The position numbers and the translations under genes were made by a program. From NCBI GenBank assembly GCA_024280885.1, contig JAJRPF010000052.1, positions 59,225 through 123,224 on the forward strand: a DNA stretch of 64,000 nucleotides, written 5' to 3'. The notes below the pieces were generated by a model. It was not told the DNA's origin and ran no database searches. It was given only the letters and a program-made list of their open reading frames with translations. Shown piece by piece: positions 55,899 through 64,000 of the stretch (position 1 is its first letter; every line of letters starts with the position of its first letter). Source of the DNA: Planctomycetota bacterium. Its GTDB lineage: Bacteria; Planctomycetota; JAJSAM01; JAJVHW01.

Positions 55899-56931
55899 CG
55901 TGCATTTCCTTCTCCGCGTCGCTGATCCGCCGTTCGCGTGCGCCCCGCGGCGCGGCCCAGCGCGACATCACGACCAACAACAGCGCCGCGGCAATCGCCC
56001 ATTGAAACCGCTCGATGCGGCGCTTCTCCCGCGTCGTCCCGATCCGCGCGGTCTTGCGATTGGCGATCGCCTCGTCATAGATCTCACCAAGAGGGATCGT
56101 ACGCGTTCCCGCCGGAACGTAGCCGCCGCCCGTCAGCTTCGCCATCGACGTGAGCATGTCCTCGTCGAGGCGACTCACGACTTCCATGCCGTCATGCATG
56201 ACGAAATGCCGCTCGCCGTCAACGACATACGGAATGCGCCCGCCCTGCGCCGGATCGCCGATGCCGACGGTGTAGATCACGACGCCCGCCTCGGCCGCAG
56301 CCGCCGCGGCCTCGAGCGGGAAACTCTCGTGATCCTCGCCGTCGGTGAGGAGCAGGAGTACCCGATCGTGCTCACCGGGCCGAGCCAGCAGGTCGACAGC
56401 GCGGCGCACGGCGTCACCGATCAGTGTTCCGCCGCGGGGCGCGTCGGCAGGCCCCGTGCGACGAAGTTGCTCCCGGATGTAGCCATAGTCGCTGGTGACC
56501 GGGGAGCGCACGATCGGCACACCGGCGAAGACGAGGAGACCGACGCGATGTCCACCGCGTTCCTCAAGGCGGTCGACGAGCCTCCCAATGGCGAAGCGGG
56601 CGCGCTCCAGCCGGTTGGGTGCCGAGTCCTCGGCGAGCATGCTGCGCGAGACGTCGAGGGCGATGACGAGCTCCAAGCCCTCGGCGTGGACCTCCTCGTA
56701 CCAGACGCCCCACGCCGGGCGCGCCAGCGCGATGACGGCTGCACACGTGCCCGCTACCAGGAGCGTCGCCCGCGCGAGATGCGGGCCCGCACCGCGAACG
56801 AGGCGTGCGGTCAGCGCGCCGACAAACTCCTGCGAACGGCGGCGCGCTCGGCGCTCGGCCCAGACGACGATGACGGCGAGCACCGGGACGACCCAGAGCA
56901 GCCAGAGAGCTTCGGGGGCGAGGAGGCGCAT
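55894..56931 (-). CDS. BatB-like VWA domain membrane protein
   Basis: LELVIALDVSRSMLAEDSAPNRLERARFAIGRLVDRL, LLLLTDGEDHES. Confidence 0.9.
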   Translation of the reverse strand: MRLLAPEALWLLWVVPVLAVIVVWAERRARRRSQEFVGALTARLVRGAGPHLARATLLVAGTCAAVIALARPAWGVWYEEVHAEGLELVIALDVSRSMLAEDSAPNRLERARFAIGRLVDRLEERGGHRVGLLVFAGVPIVRSPVTSDYGYIREQLRRTGPADAPRGGTLIGDAVRRAVDLLARPGEHDRVLLLLTDGEDHESFPLEAAAAAAEAGVVIYTVGIGDPAQGGRIPYVVDGERHFVMHDGMEVVSRLDEDMLTSMAKLTGGGYVPAGTRTIPLGEIYDEAIANRKTARIGTTREKRRIERFQWAIAAALLLVVMSRWAAPRGARERRISDAEKEMHA

Positions 56932-57995
56932 CAGCCGAGCCTCCGAAAGACGGTGATCTCACCGAGGAGCCCGAGCACCCAGAGCGCTGACGCGGCCGCG
57001 AGTGGGAACGTGAAGAGCTCGGACCAGCGACGATAGGTGACGCCTTCGAGTTCAACGCGCTCCAGGCGGTCGATCTCGGCGTAGATCGCCTGCAACGATT
57101 CGATGCTCCCGGCGCGCTGGTAGACGCCGCCTGTCTTTTGCGCGATCTCGTTCAGGAGGGCCTCGTCCAGGTGCACGTTCTGCAACTGAAAGCGGATCGT
57201 GCCGTCGGATTGGCGCATGGGGTAAGGCGCGGTTCCGGTCGTGCCCATCCCGATGGTGTAGACGCGGATGCCGAGTTCGGCTGCGATGTCGGCGGCGTCG
57301 TGCGGATCGGTATCAGGATCGTTGTGTTCGCCGTCGGTCAACAGGATCACGACGCGACTCTTCGTCTCGATTTCGCGCAGGCGACCGAGCGCCACGGCCA
57401 GCCCCTGCGCGATCGATGTTCCCTGCTCCAGAGGTGTCTCGGCGATCTCGGCGGCGTCGAGCGTTTCGAGAAGCAGTTGGTGATCGAGGGTCAGCGGGCA
57501 GGGCGCGTCGGCGTAGCCCGCGAAGATCGTCAGTCCCAGGACATCGCCGGCGCGACCGGGTAGATCGTCGCCGCCCTCGACGAAGCGTCGCACGACCGCC
57601 TTCACGGCAGACAGGCGATCGGTCGGTTTGCCGTCGTCATCCTTGAAGTCGTGCGCCCACATCGAGCCGGAGATGTCGACGACCAGCTCGATCGCGATGC
57701 CCTCGGTCTTGACCACGGTGCGGTCGTCGCCCACGCGCGGCCGAGCGAGCGCGAGCGCGGCGAAGACCACGCCCGCGGCGCAACAGAACGTTGGGAACCA
57801 CGCGAGTCGGACGCGCCACGTCACGGGCAGTCCGTCTGCCAGCCGAACCGACGAGAACCCCAGCTCGCGCGCTCCGCGGCGGCGTGCGAGCCACACGAGG
57901 ACGAGTCCGAGAGGCGCGGCCAAGAGGAGCCACGGCGATGCGAACGCGACCCGCCCTTCAAAGAGTGGGTCGAGGAGTGGGTCGAGCAGCGTCAT
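56931..57995 (-). CDS. BatA-like VWA domain membrane protein
   Basis: IAIELVVDISGSMWAHDFKDDDGKPTDRLSAVKAVVRRFVEG, VVILLTDGEHNDPDTDP. Confidence 0.92.
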   Translation of the reverse strand: MTLLDPLLDPLFEGRVAFASPWLLLAAPLGLVLVWLARRRGARELGFSSVRLADGLPVTWRVRLAWFPTFCCAAGVVFAALALARPRVGDDRTVVKTEGIAIELVVDISGSMWAHDFKDDDGKPTDRLSAVKAVVRRFVEGGDDLPGRAGDVLGLTIFAGYADAPCPLTLDHQLLLETLDAAEIAETPLEQGTSIAQGLAVALGRLREIETKSRVVILLTDGEHNDPDTDPHDAADIAAELGIRVYTIGMGTTGTAPYPMRQSDGTIRFQLQNVHLDEALLNEIAQKTGGVYQRAGSIESLQAIYAEIDRLERVELEGVTYRRWSELFTFPLAAASALWVLGLLGEITVFRRLG

Positions 57996-59053
57996 GACGC
58001 CCCTCCCGCTCCGGGGAGACGCGCGGCCGGTGCGTCGGGGATCGTGTCGAGCACGAAGCGTTCGGCACCATCGCCCGCGATGCTGCACTCGTCGGCGCCC
58101 GGCATGTCACGCGCGAATTTGACGAGGTCGGCCCGCGTCAGGAAGTCGCGCAACAGGTCGCGGTGGGCGGCCTGGATCGCACGCCGCCCCGCGTCGGTAT
58201 GCGAGACCGCGGCGAGAAACTCCTCGGTCGTCTGCTCCGGCGCACGCAACCCGAACCGGTCTTCGAGGTAGCGCCGCAGGATCTCGGAGAGTTCGACAAA
58301 GTAGGGCTCGACTTCCCCGCGCTCGGGAAGCCCGCGTGCCGAGAGCTCACGCAGCGCGTCGAGCGCGCGTTCGTGGGGAGGCGCGACGGGGACGGGCGGC
58401 GGCGCGGGCCGTGTGCGCCGGGCGAAGGCGATCACGCCCGCGGCGAGCAGCACCAGAGCCGCCGCGCCAACACCGGCCCACATCCAAGGAAACGGTGGTT
58501 CGGGCACCGTGAGCGGCAGAGGCGCAAGGGCTCCAACCGGCTCGGCGTCCTCGGGCACGCCAGCGTCGATGGCGAGAATGGCGCCCTCGATGACGACCTC
58601 GGCCACCAGCTCGGAAGGGCCTGTGGATGCCGGCCTGACGGCGCGAACAGCGAACGGCGGCAGCGTGTGCTCGCCCTCGTCGAAGAGCCGTATCACGCCC
58701 TCGACGCCGCGACCGTCCGCGGTGGGTCGCATCGACTCAACCTCCACGACCAATTCGCCGAGCGCCTCCGTCACCAATTCGCTGACGTTCGGCCACTCGA
58801 CGACCAGGTTCGCGGACGGATCGAGCGCCGCCGTGAGACGCAGACGGATGGGCGCACCGATTGTCGGCTGTGCAGGATCGAGTACGAGTTGCGCGCGCAG
58901 TGGACCGTTTGTCGCCGACAACGAGAGCGGAGCAGGCGCAACCGTCTCCGCGGGGCTCTTGGCGGAGCCGTCCGCAGCATCGTCCGCAAGCGACACCAGG
59001 GCGAGCGAGGCGACGAGTACGAACGTGAGCGAGATGAAGGTGCCGCGCGTCAT
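57992..59053 (-). CDS. Bat-operon membrane protein (DUF4381-like)
   Basis: Signal peptide, TM, C-terminal domain YFVELSEILRRYLEDRFGLRAPEQTTEEFLAAV. Confidence 0.75.
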   Translation of the reverse strand: MTRGTFISLTFVLVASLALVSLADDAADGSAKSPAETVAPAPLSLSATNGPLRAQLVLDPAQPTIGAPIRLRLTAALDPSANLVVEWPNVSELVTEALGELVVEVESMRPTADGRGVEGVIRLFDEGEHTLPPFAVRAVRPASTGPSELVAEVVIEGAILAIDAGVPEDAEPVGALAPLPLTVPEPPFPWMWAGVGAAALVLLAAGVIAFARRTRPAPPPVPVAPPHERALDALRELSARGLPERGEVEPYFVELSEILRRYLEDRFGLRAPEQTTEEFLAAVSHTDAGRRAIQAAHRDLLRDFLTRADLVKFARDMPGADECSIAGDGAERFVLDTIPDAPAARLPGAGGAS

Positions 59054-60009
59054 CCGCCGCCCCTCCGGCGGGCCCGGCGCTCGCGACGCTGGAAGAAGCG
59101 CACCAACGGCTCGACCCAATCGCCACTGATGTCAACCACCACTTCGTCCACGCCGAGGCGCCGGAACAATTCGGTGCGCGCATCGCGACGCTGCTGCGCC
59201 TGTTCGGCATACACCGCGCGGACACGACGGCTCGACGAGTCGATCAGTCTCCGCTCTCCGGTCTCCAGGTCGCGCAAGTCCACGAGACCGGCGACCGGCA
59301 ACTCGAGTTCGCGGGGATCCTCGAGCGTGACGGCAATGACATCGTGGCGCTGCGACGCGACGCGTAGGGCGGTCTTCACCGCCTTCCATTCGGCGTCGCC
59401 GACGAGAAAATCGCTCACGAGGAAGAGCGTGGAGTGGCGACGCTGCGCGCGGCTCGCATACGCCAACGCAGCGGCGATCTGCGTCGCACCGCGGCGACTC
59501 TCGTGCAGCAGGACTTCGCGGATCACACGCAGCACGTGACGCTTGCCCTTCTTGGGCGGGACATGACGCTCGATCTCGGCCCCGAACATCACGAGCCCGA
59601 CCTTGTCCTGGTTCGAGATCGCGGCGAGGGCGAGCAACGCACAGAGCTCCGCGGCAACCTCGCCACGCGTGCGCTGCACCGAACCGAACCCAGCGGAGGC
59701 CGAGACGTCCACGAGGAGTTGGACCGTCAGTTCGCGCTCTTCCACAAAACGCTTGATATGTGGCACACCCGTACGCGCGGTGACATTCCAATCGATCGTC
59801 CGCACGTCATCACCTGGCGTGTAGACGCGCACCTCGTCGAATTCCATCCCCGCGCCACGGAACGTCGAATGGTAGTGCCCGGCAAGCACGTCGTTGACGA
59901 CCCGCGACGCGCGCAACTGGATGCGCCGCACCGCCGCCAGCACGTCGTCGGGGACCGAGCTTCGATCGCGTGAAGGTGATCCGTGCAGCGGTTCTGCCGT
60001 GTCGGTCAT
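59050..60009 (-). CDS. DUF58 domain protein
   Basis: GMEFDEVRVYTPGDDVRTIDWNVTARTGVPHIKRFVEERELTVQLLVDVSASAGFGS. Confidence 0.95.
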   Translation of the reverse strand: MTDTAEPLHGSPSRDRSSVPDDVLAAVRRIQLRASRVVNDVLAGHYHSTFRGAGMEFDEVRVYTPGDDVRTIDWNVTARTGVPHIKRFVEERELTVQLLVDVSASAGFGSVQRTRGEVAAELCALLALAAISNQDKVGLVMFGAEIERHVPPKKGKRHVLRVIREVLLHESRRGATQIAAALAYASRAQRRHSTLFLVSDFLVGDAEWKAVKTALRVASQRHDVIAVTLEDPRELELPVAGLVDLRDLETGERRLIDSSSRRVRAVYAEQAQQRRDARTELFRRLGVDEVVVDISGDWVEPLVRFFQRRERRARRRGGG

Positions 60010-60030
60010 GGCTCGGGGACCTGCGCCCCG

Positions 60031-61023
60031 CTACGGGACCGGGACCTCCGCGAGAATGGACGCAACGATGTCGTCGGACGAGGTCTGGCGCGCTTCCGCT
60101 TCGTACGTGAGCACGAGCCGATGCCGAAGGACCTCGGGCGCGACGTCCTTCACATCCTGCGGCGTCACGTAGCCGCGACCGGCCATGAACGCTGCGGCGC
60201 GCGCGCCGCGGACAAGAGCCAGCGTCGCGCGCGGGCTCGCGCCGTATTCGATCAGCTGCGCAACGCGTTCCAGACCGTGCTCCGACGGCTCCCGGGTGGC
60301 GTGCACGATCTCGACGACGTACGTCTTGATCTTCTCGTCCACGTAGATGGTGTCCGTCACGTCGCGCAATCGAACGACGTCCTCGGCCGAGAGGACGGTC
60401 TGCAGCGGTTCGCGCGCGCGGTTGGTGCCGTGGAGATCGAGGATCTCGCGTTCGGTCGCACGACTCGGGTAGCCAACGGTCACCTTGAAGAGGAAACGGT
60501 CGACCTGCGCCTCGGGGAGCGGATACGTCCCCTCCTGCTCGATCGGGTTCTGCGTCGCGAGGACGAGAAAGGGATCCGGGAGGGGGAACGTCTCGTCGCC
60601 GATCGTTACCTGCCGCTCCTGCATCGCCTCGAGGAGCGCGCTCTGAACCTTGGCAGGCGCGCGGTTGATCTCGTCGGCCAGCACAATGTTGGCGAAGATC
60701 GGCCCCTTCTTGACGAAGAAGTCACCGTTCTTGGGCGAGTAGACGAGCGTCCCGACGAGATCGGCAGGCAGGAGATCGGGCGTGAATTGCAGCCGCGCGA
60801 ACGTGGCGTCAAGCCCTTCCGCCAGTGCTTGCACCGCCGTGGTCTTCGCCAGCCCGGGCACGCCTTCGAGCAACACGTGACCATTCGCGAGCAACGCCAT
60901 GAGAAGCCGGTCGACGAGACGATCCTGGCCGAGCACGACGCTGGAGATCGCATCGCGGAGCGCCAGCACGCAGCCTCGCTCCCGCACGACGGCGTCGCCG
61001 ATGGCCTTGATATCGGTATCCAT
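60031..61023 (-). CDS. MoxR-family AAA ATPase
   Basis: GHVLLEGVPGLAKTTAVQAL, FANIVLADEINRAPAKVQSALLEAMQERQVTIGDETFPLPDPFLVLATQNPIEQEGTYPLPEAQVDRF. Confidence 0.97.
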   Translation of the reverse strand: MDTDIKAIGDAVVRERGCVLALRDAISSVVLGQDRLVDRLLMALLANGHVLLEGVPGLAKTTAVQALAEGLDATFARLQFTPDLLPADLVGTLVYSPKNGDFFVKKGPIFANIVLADEINRAPAKVQSALLEAMQERQVTIGDETFPLPDPFLVLATQNPIEQEGTYPLPEAQVDRFLFKVTVGYPSRATEREILDLHGTNRAREPLQTVLSAEDVVRLRDVTDTIYVDEKIKTYVVEIVHATREPSEHGLERVAQLIEYGASPRATLALVRGARAAAFMAGRGYVTPQDVKDVAPEVLRHRLVLTYEAEARQTSSDDIVASILAEVPVP

Positions 61024-61259
61024 GCATCCTCCGGAGATCGAATCGCAGTTGGCGCATGGCGGCGACGCCTCCGGTACGGAAGACCGGAACACACAGGACG
61101 GAAACCGCAACGCGAACCGCGGATACTACGAGTCGAACGCCACGGATAGGAAAGGGGCGGAGAGGGTTCCGGGCGGATTCCCAGGCGGGCGGTGCACCCA
61201 GGGGAGAGCGGCACTGAGGGTACAAGGCCCAAAGGCCGGCCCGGTGCCGGGGGCTCGCG

Positions 61260-61988
61260 TCAGATTTCGAGGTCCGCGCCGTGATCCTGCAGCCAATCGC
61301 GACTCGTCTGCCACTCCGGGCAGGCCCGGGCGACGGCGTCCCAGAAGCGCGCGGAGTGATCGGGGTGCTCGATGTGCGTCAGTTCGTGGACAAGGACGTA
61401 GTCGATGATCTCGAGCGGCGCCAGCACGAGGCGCCAGTTCAGGCTCATGCGACGCGTCGGGCCACAGCTGCCCCAGCGTGAACGCATGTCCTTGATGACC
61501 ACCGAGACGGCCGCGACGCCCACGCGGCGAGACATCGCAACGTGGCGCTCGTGGAAGACCTGGCCTGCCTGCCCGAGCAGCCAGCGCCCGACGGACTCGC
61601 GGGACGCGGCGCGCCTTTGCGTGACATCGAGGTCGGCCGCGATCCAGATCTTGAGAACGTCGTCGAGCAGAGCGGGCGCGGCGGGCTCCGCGCGGGACGC
61701 GGACGCGAGCACGCAGAGTCGTAACTGCCGCCCCAGGTACGGGATCTGATCGCCATCGTCGAAGTGCCTTGCGAGCCTGAGGCGCCATCGCTTGGTGTGC
61801 TCGTGCTGCCGCTCGAGCAACCACGCGCGATGGCGCTCGAGAACGGCATCGATCTCGCGTCGCGTCGCACGCAGCGGTGCACGGACCTCGATCGTGCCGT
61901 CATCGCGCACCATGACGCCGACCGACCTGCGGCGGCGCCGCAGCAGGTCGTACTCAAGCTCGATGTGGCTGGGATCGGAGAGGGGCAT
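61260..61988 (-). CDS. YgjP/WLM-type metallopeptidase (DUF45)
   Basis: RSRWGSCGPTRRMSLNWRLVLAPLEIIDYVLVHELTHIEHPDHSARFW. Confidence 0.93.
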   Translation of the reverse strand: MPLSDPSHIELEYDLLRRRRRSVGVMVRDDGTIEVRAPLRATRREIDAVLERHRAWLLERQHEHTKRWRLRLARHFDDGDQIPYLGRQLRLCVLASASRAEPAAPALLDDVLKIWIAADLDVTQRRAASRESVGRWLLGQAGQVFHERHVAMSRRVGVAAVSVVIKDMRSRWGSCGPTRRMSLNWRLVLAPLEIIDYVLVHELTHIEHPDHSARFWDAVARACPEWQTSRDWLQDHGADLEI

Positions 61989-62355
61989 CGGGCGACTATC
62001 GTGCCCGATGCGGGGGACGTAAGCACGCGTGCCAACCTGGCCTCGCGAGCCCGGATCTGCGCCCCGCTGAGATTTGGAACCTCAGTCTCATTGAATTCGT
62101 CTTCATCTTTGAGCGATCTACATACTAGGTTGCTTGGGAACGTGTGGTTTCCACGCTCCATGAACACAGAGGGACTCTGGCGAACGACTTCGGGCAAGCG
62201 CCCGGCAGATCGGATCCGAGGGATGGCAGGATCCGAGGCAATTGTTGTTCTGGGGGCTCAATCGCCGAGCGGTTCGGCGAATGCCCGGTCAGAGGCTCGA
62301 TCGTTGGTCGTCTTCCGCGTCGCAGAGCGACAGGGGAAGCAGGGAGGAATAGAGA

Positions 62356-63795
62356 GTGCGACTCTTCAAGTCCTGGCATGGTCTCGTCGCCGCTGGCGCC
62401 ATCACGTTGATGGCGGCCCCGGCGCTGGCAAATGAGCCCACCTCGAAAGAACAAGAGATGGAGCAGCGCATCGCGGAACTCGAGGCTCAACTCGAGAACG
62501 TGATGACGCAGATGCAGACGACCTCGACGTCGCAGACGACGCTCGAGTCGCAGATCGCTGAGCTCCAGACTTCCATGGGCGACGGGGGCAACGGCCTCGC
62601 CGCGTACTGGAATAACGGCATCCGCATGGACAGCGCCGACAAGAACTTCAAGTTCAAAATCGGTGGTCGAATCATGAACGACTACGCGTTCTTCGACTCG
62701 AACAACGAAGCCAGCGACGCCTACGGCAGCAACAACTTCAGCAGCGGCACCGAGTTCCGCCAGGCGCGTCTGTACGTCGCCGGCACGATCTACGGCAACG
62801 TCGGCTTCAAGGCGCAGTACGACTTCGCGGGCGGTGACTCCGACTTCAAGGATGTCTACATCAACTTGAACACGAACTGCATCGGCACGATCACCGTGGG
62901 CCACTACAAGGAGCCGTTCGGTCTCGAGCAGCTCACGAGTTCCAAGTTCATCACGTTCATGGAGCGCAGCCTTCCGGGCCAACTGGCACCGGGACGCAAC
63001 ACCGGCATCAGCATCGCGAACTCATTGGAGGCCGGTGGCTCGACGTGGAATTGGAGTGCCGGTGTCTTCCGCGACGCCGACTCGTTCGGTAACGACAAGG
63101 GCAACAAGGGCGCCAGCGAGTGGAACGCCACTGCTCGCCTGGCCGGCCAGATCTGGGCCGACGAGGACGATGATGCCGCGCTCCACGTCGGCGGCAGCTT
63201 CTCGTACCGCAAGGCCTCCGACCAGATCGTCGATGACAGCTTCCGGAAGCCGCTCAACGACGAGACCGCACGTGTCCGCGCCAACGGTGCGCAGAACCTC
63301 GCAGGTCGCTTGGTCGACACCGGCGCCTTCCTCACGGACGACGACGCCGTGTGGTGGGGCGCTGACGCCGCGTGGGTCATGGGCCCGCTACACGCCCAGG
63401 CCGAGTATCTGCTCCAGGACTGGGATACGAAGGCGGGCGGCAACGCCAACGTGACGGCGTGGAGCGCCCAGGTCGGCTACTTCCTGACCGGCGAGACGCG
63501 CAACTTCTCGACCAAGAAGGCCAACTGGGACCGGACCAGCCCGACCAAGAACTTCGGCGACGAAGACGGGATGGGCGCCTGGGAGATCGCAGCTCGCTAT
63601 GACAGCGCCGACCTGACGGACGGTGGCCTGAAGGGCGGCGAGATCGACCAGTGGACGATCGGCCTCAACTGGTATCTCAACCCGAACACGCGCGTGATGT
63701 TCAACTACGCAAAGATCTACGTGGATCGCCTGCGCGCGACCGGCCTCGAGCCGAAGATCGACGTGCTGCAGATGCGTTTCCAGATCGACTTCTAG
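62356..63795 (+). CDS. OprP/OprO-like (phosphate-selective) porin
   Basis: Signal peptide, coiled coil EQEMEQRIAELEAQLENVMTQ, KFKIGGRIMNDYAFFD, RQARLYVAGTIYGNVGFKAQYDFA, GHYKEPFGLEQLTSSKFITFMERSLP, terminal F. Confidence 0.9.
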   Translation: MRLFKSWHGLVAAGAITLMAAPALANEPTSKEQEMEQRIAELEAQLENVMTQMQTTSTSQTTLESQIAELQTSMGDGGNGLAAYWNNGIRMDSADKNFKFKIGGRIMNDYAFFDSNNEASDAYGSNNFSSGTEFRQARLYVAGTIYGNVGFKAQYDFAGGDSDFKDVYINLNTNCIGTITVGHYKEPFGLEQLTSSKFITFMERSLPGQLAPGRNTGISIANSLEAGGSTWNWSAGVFRDADSFGNDKGNKGASEWNATARLAGQIWADEDDDAALHVGGSFSYRKASDQIVDDSFRKPLNDETARVRANGAQNLAGRLVDTGAFLTDDDAVWWGADAAWVMGPLHAQAEYLLQDWDTKAGGNANVTAWSAQVGYFLTGETRNFSTKKANWDRTSPTKNFGDEDGMGAWEIAARYDSADLTDGGLKGGEIDQWTIGLNWYLNPNTRVMFNYAKIYVDRLRATGLEPKIDVLQMRFQIDF

Positions 63796-63858
63796 TCGTC
63801 AGTCTTCGACTGACGAATGGGAGGCCCCAGCGACTTCGTCGCTGGGGCCTCTTTCTTT
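63796..63858 (+). terminator. Rho-independent terminator (two consecutive hairpins) after porin gene
   Basis: TCGTCAGTC-TTC-GACTGACGA (63796-63816) then AGGCCCCAGCGA-CTTCG-TCGCTGGGGCCT (63822-63850) followed by CTTTCTTT. Confidence 0.9.
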
Positions 63859-63865
63859 GCGTTGG

Positions 63866-64000
63866 GGTCGCCTCCGGCTCCCCGCTCGCTCGCGCTCGCA
63901 TGTTCGGCTTCCGTCGCGGCTCCGGCTGCTTCAACCGGGGCCACGCTCGGCGAGTGTTGCCCCGCATCGGATCGTGACCTCGATGTGGAAGTTGGCGCGT
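63866..64000 (+). repeat. Dispersed repeat family B, copy 3 (runs to window end)
   Basis: TGTTCGGCTTCCGTCGCGGCTCCGGCTGCTTCAACCGGGGCC at 63901-63942 matches copies at 28.6 and 29.2 kb. Confidence 0.85.

Overview
High-GC bacterial chromosome segment, possibly Planctomycetota (inferred from gene content only). About 1-16.83 kb is the right part of an integrated prophage. A P27-family terminase small subunit runs off the left edge, with an HNH nuclease and small late genes on the - strand. A motif-rich divergent intergenic region follows, then an uncharacterised two-gene cassette and a rightward early operon: sigma-like factor, PD-(D/E)XK nuclease, RecA/Sak4-like ATPase, DUF669, ERCC4 nuclease, RecD-like helicase, TOTE-type primase-helicase and excisionase. 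The prophage ends with a tyrosine integrase and a lipoprotein cargo gene that abut the 3' end of a tRNA-Pro(CGG) gene. From 17 kb to the end is chromosome: ferritin, response regulator, HAD and BtpA genes, lpxD, argS, an M50-like protein, pta, an AtuA-like/Rieske-like/thiolase cluster, DUF2203, rubrerythrin-like, a VanZ-CBM9 fusion, glutamate dehydrogenase, a MoxR/Bat operon, a YgjP-like peptidase and an OprP/O-like porin. The leading candidates for a second look are: (1) the prophage two-gene cassette next to a 10-copy GCGGGATGT array; (2) a Rieske-like protein with both His ligands replaced by Cys; (3) families of dispersed inverted-repeat elements in intergenic, often convergent, gaps; (4) an M50-like protein with HCYAH in place of HExxH. 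All family calls come from motif recognition by eye. No database search was run.
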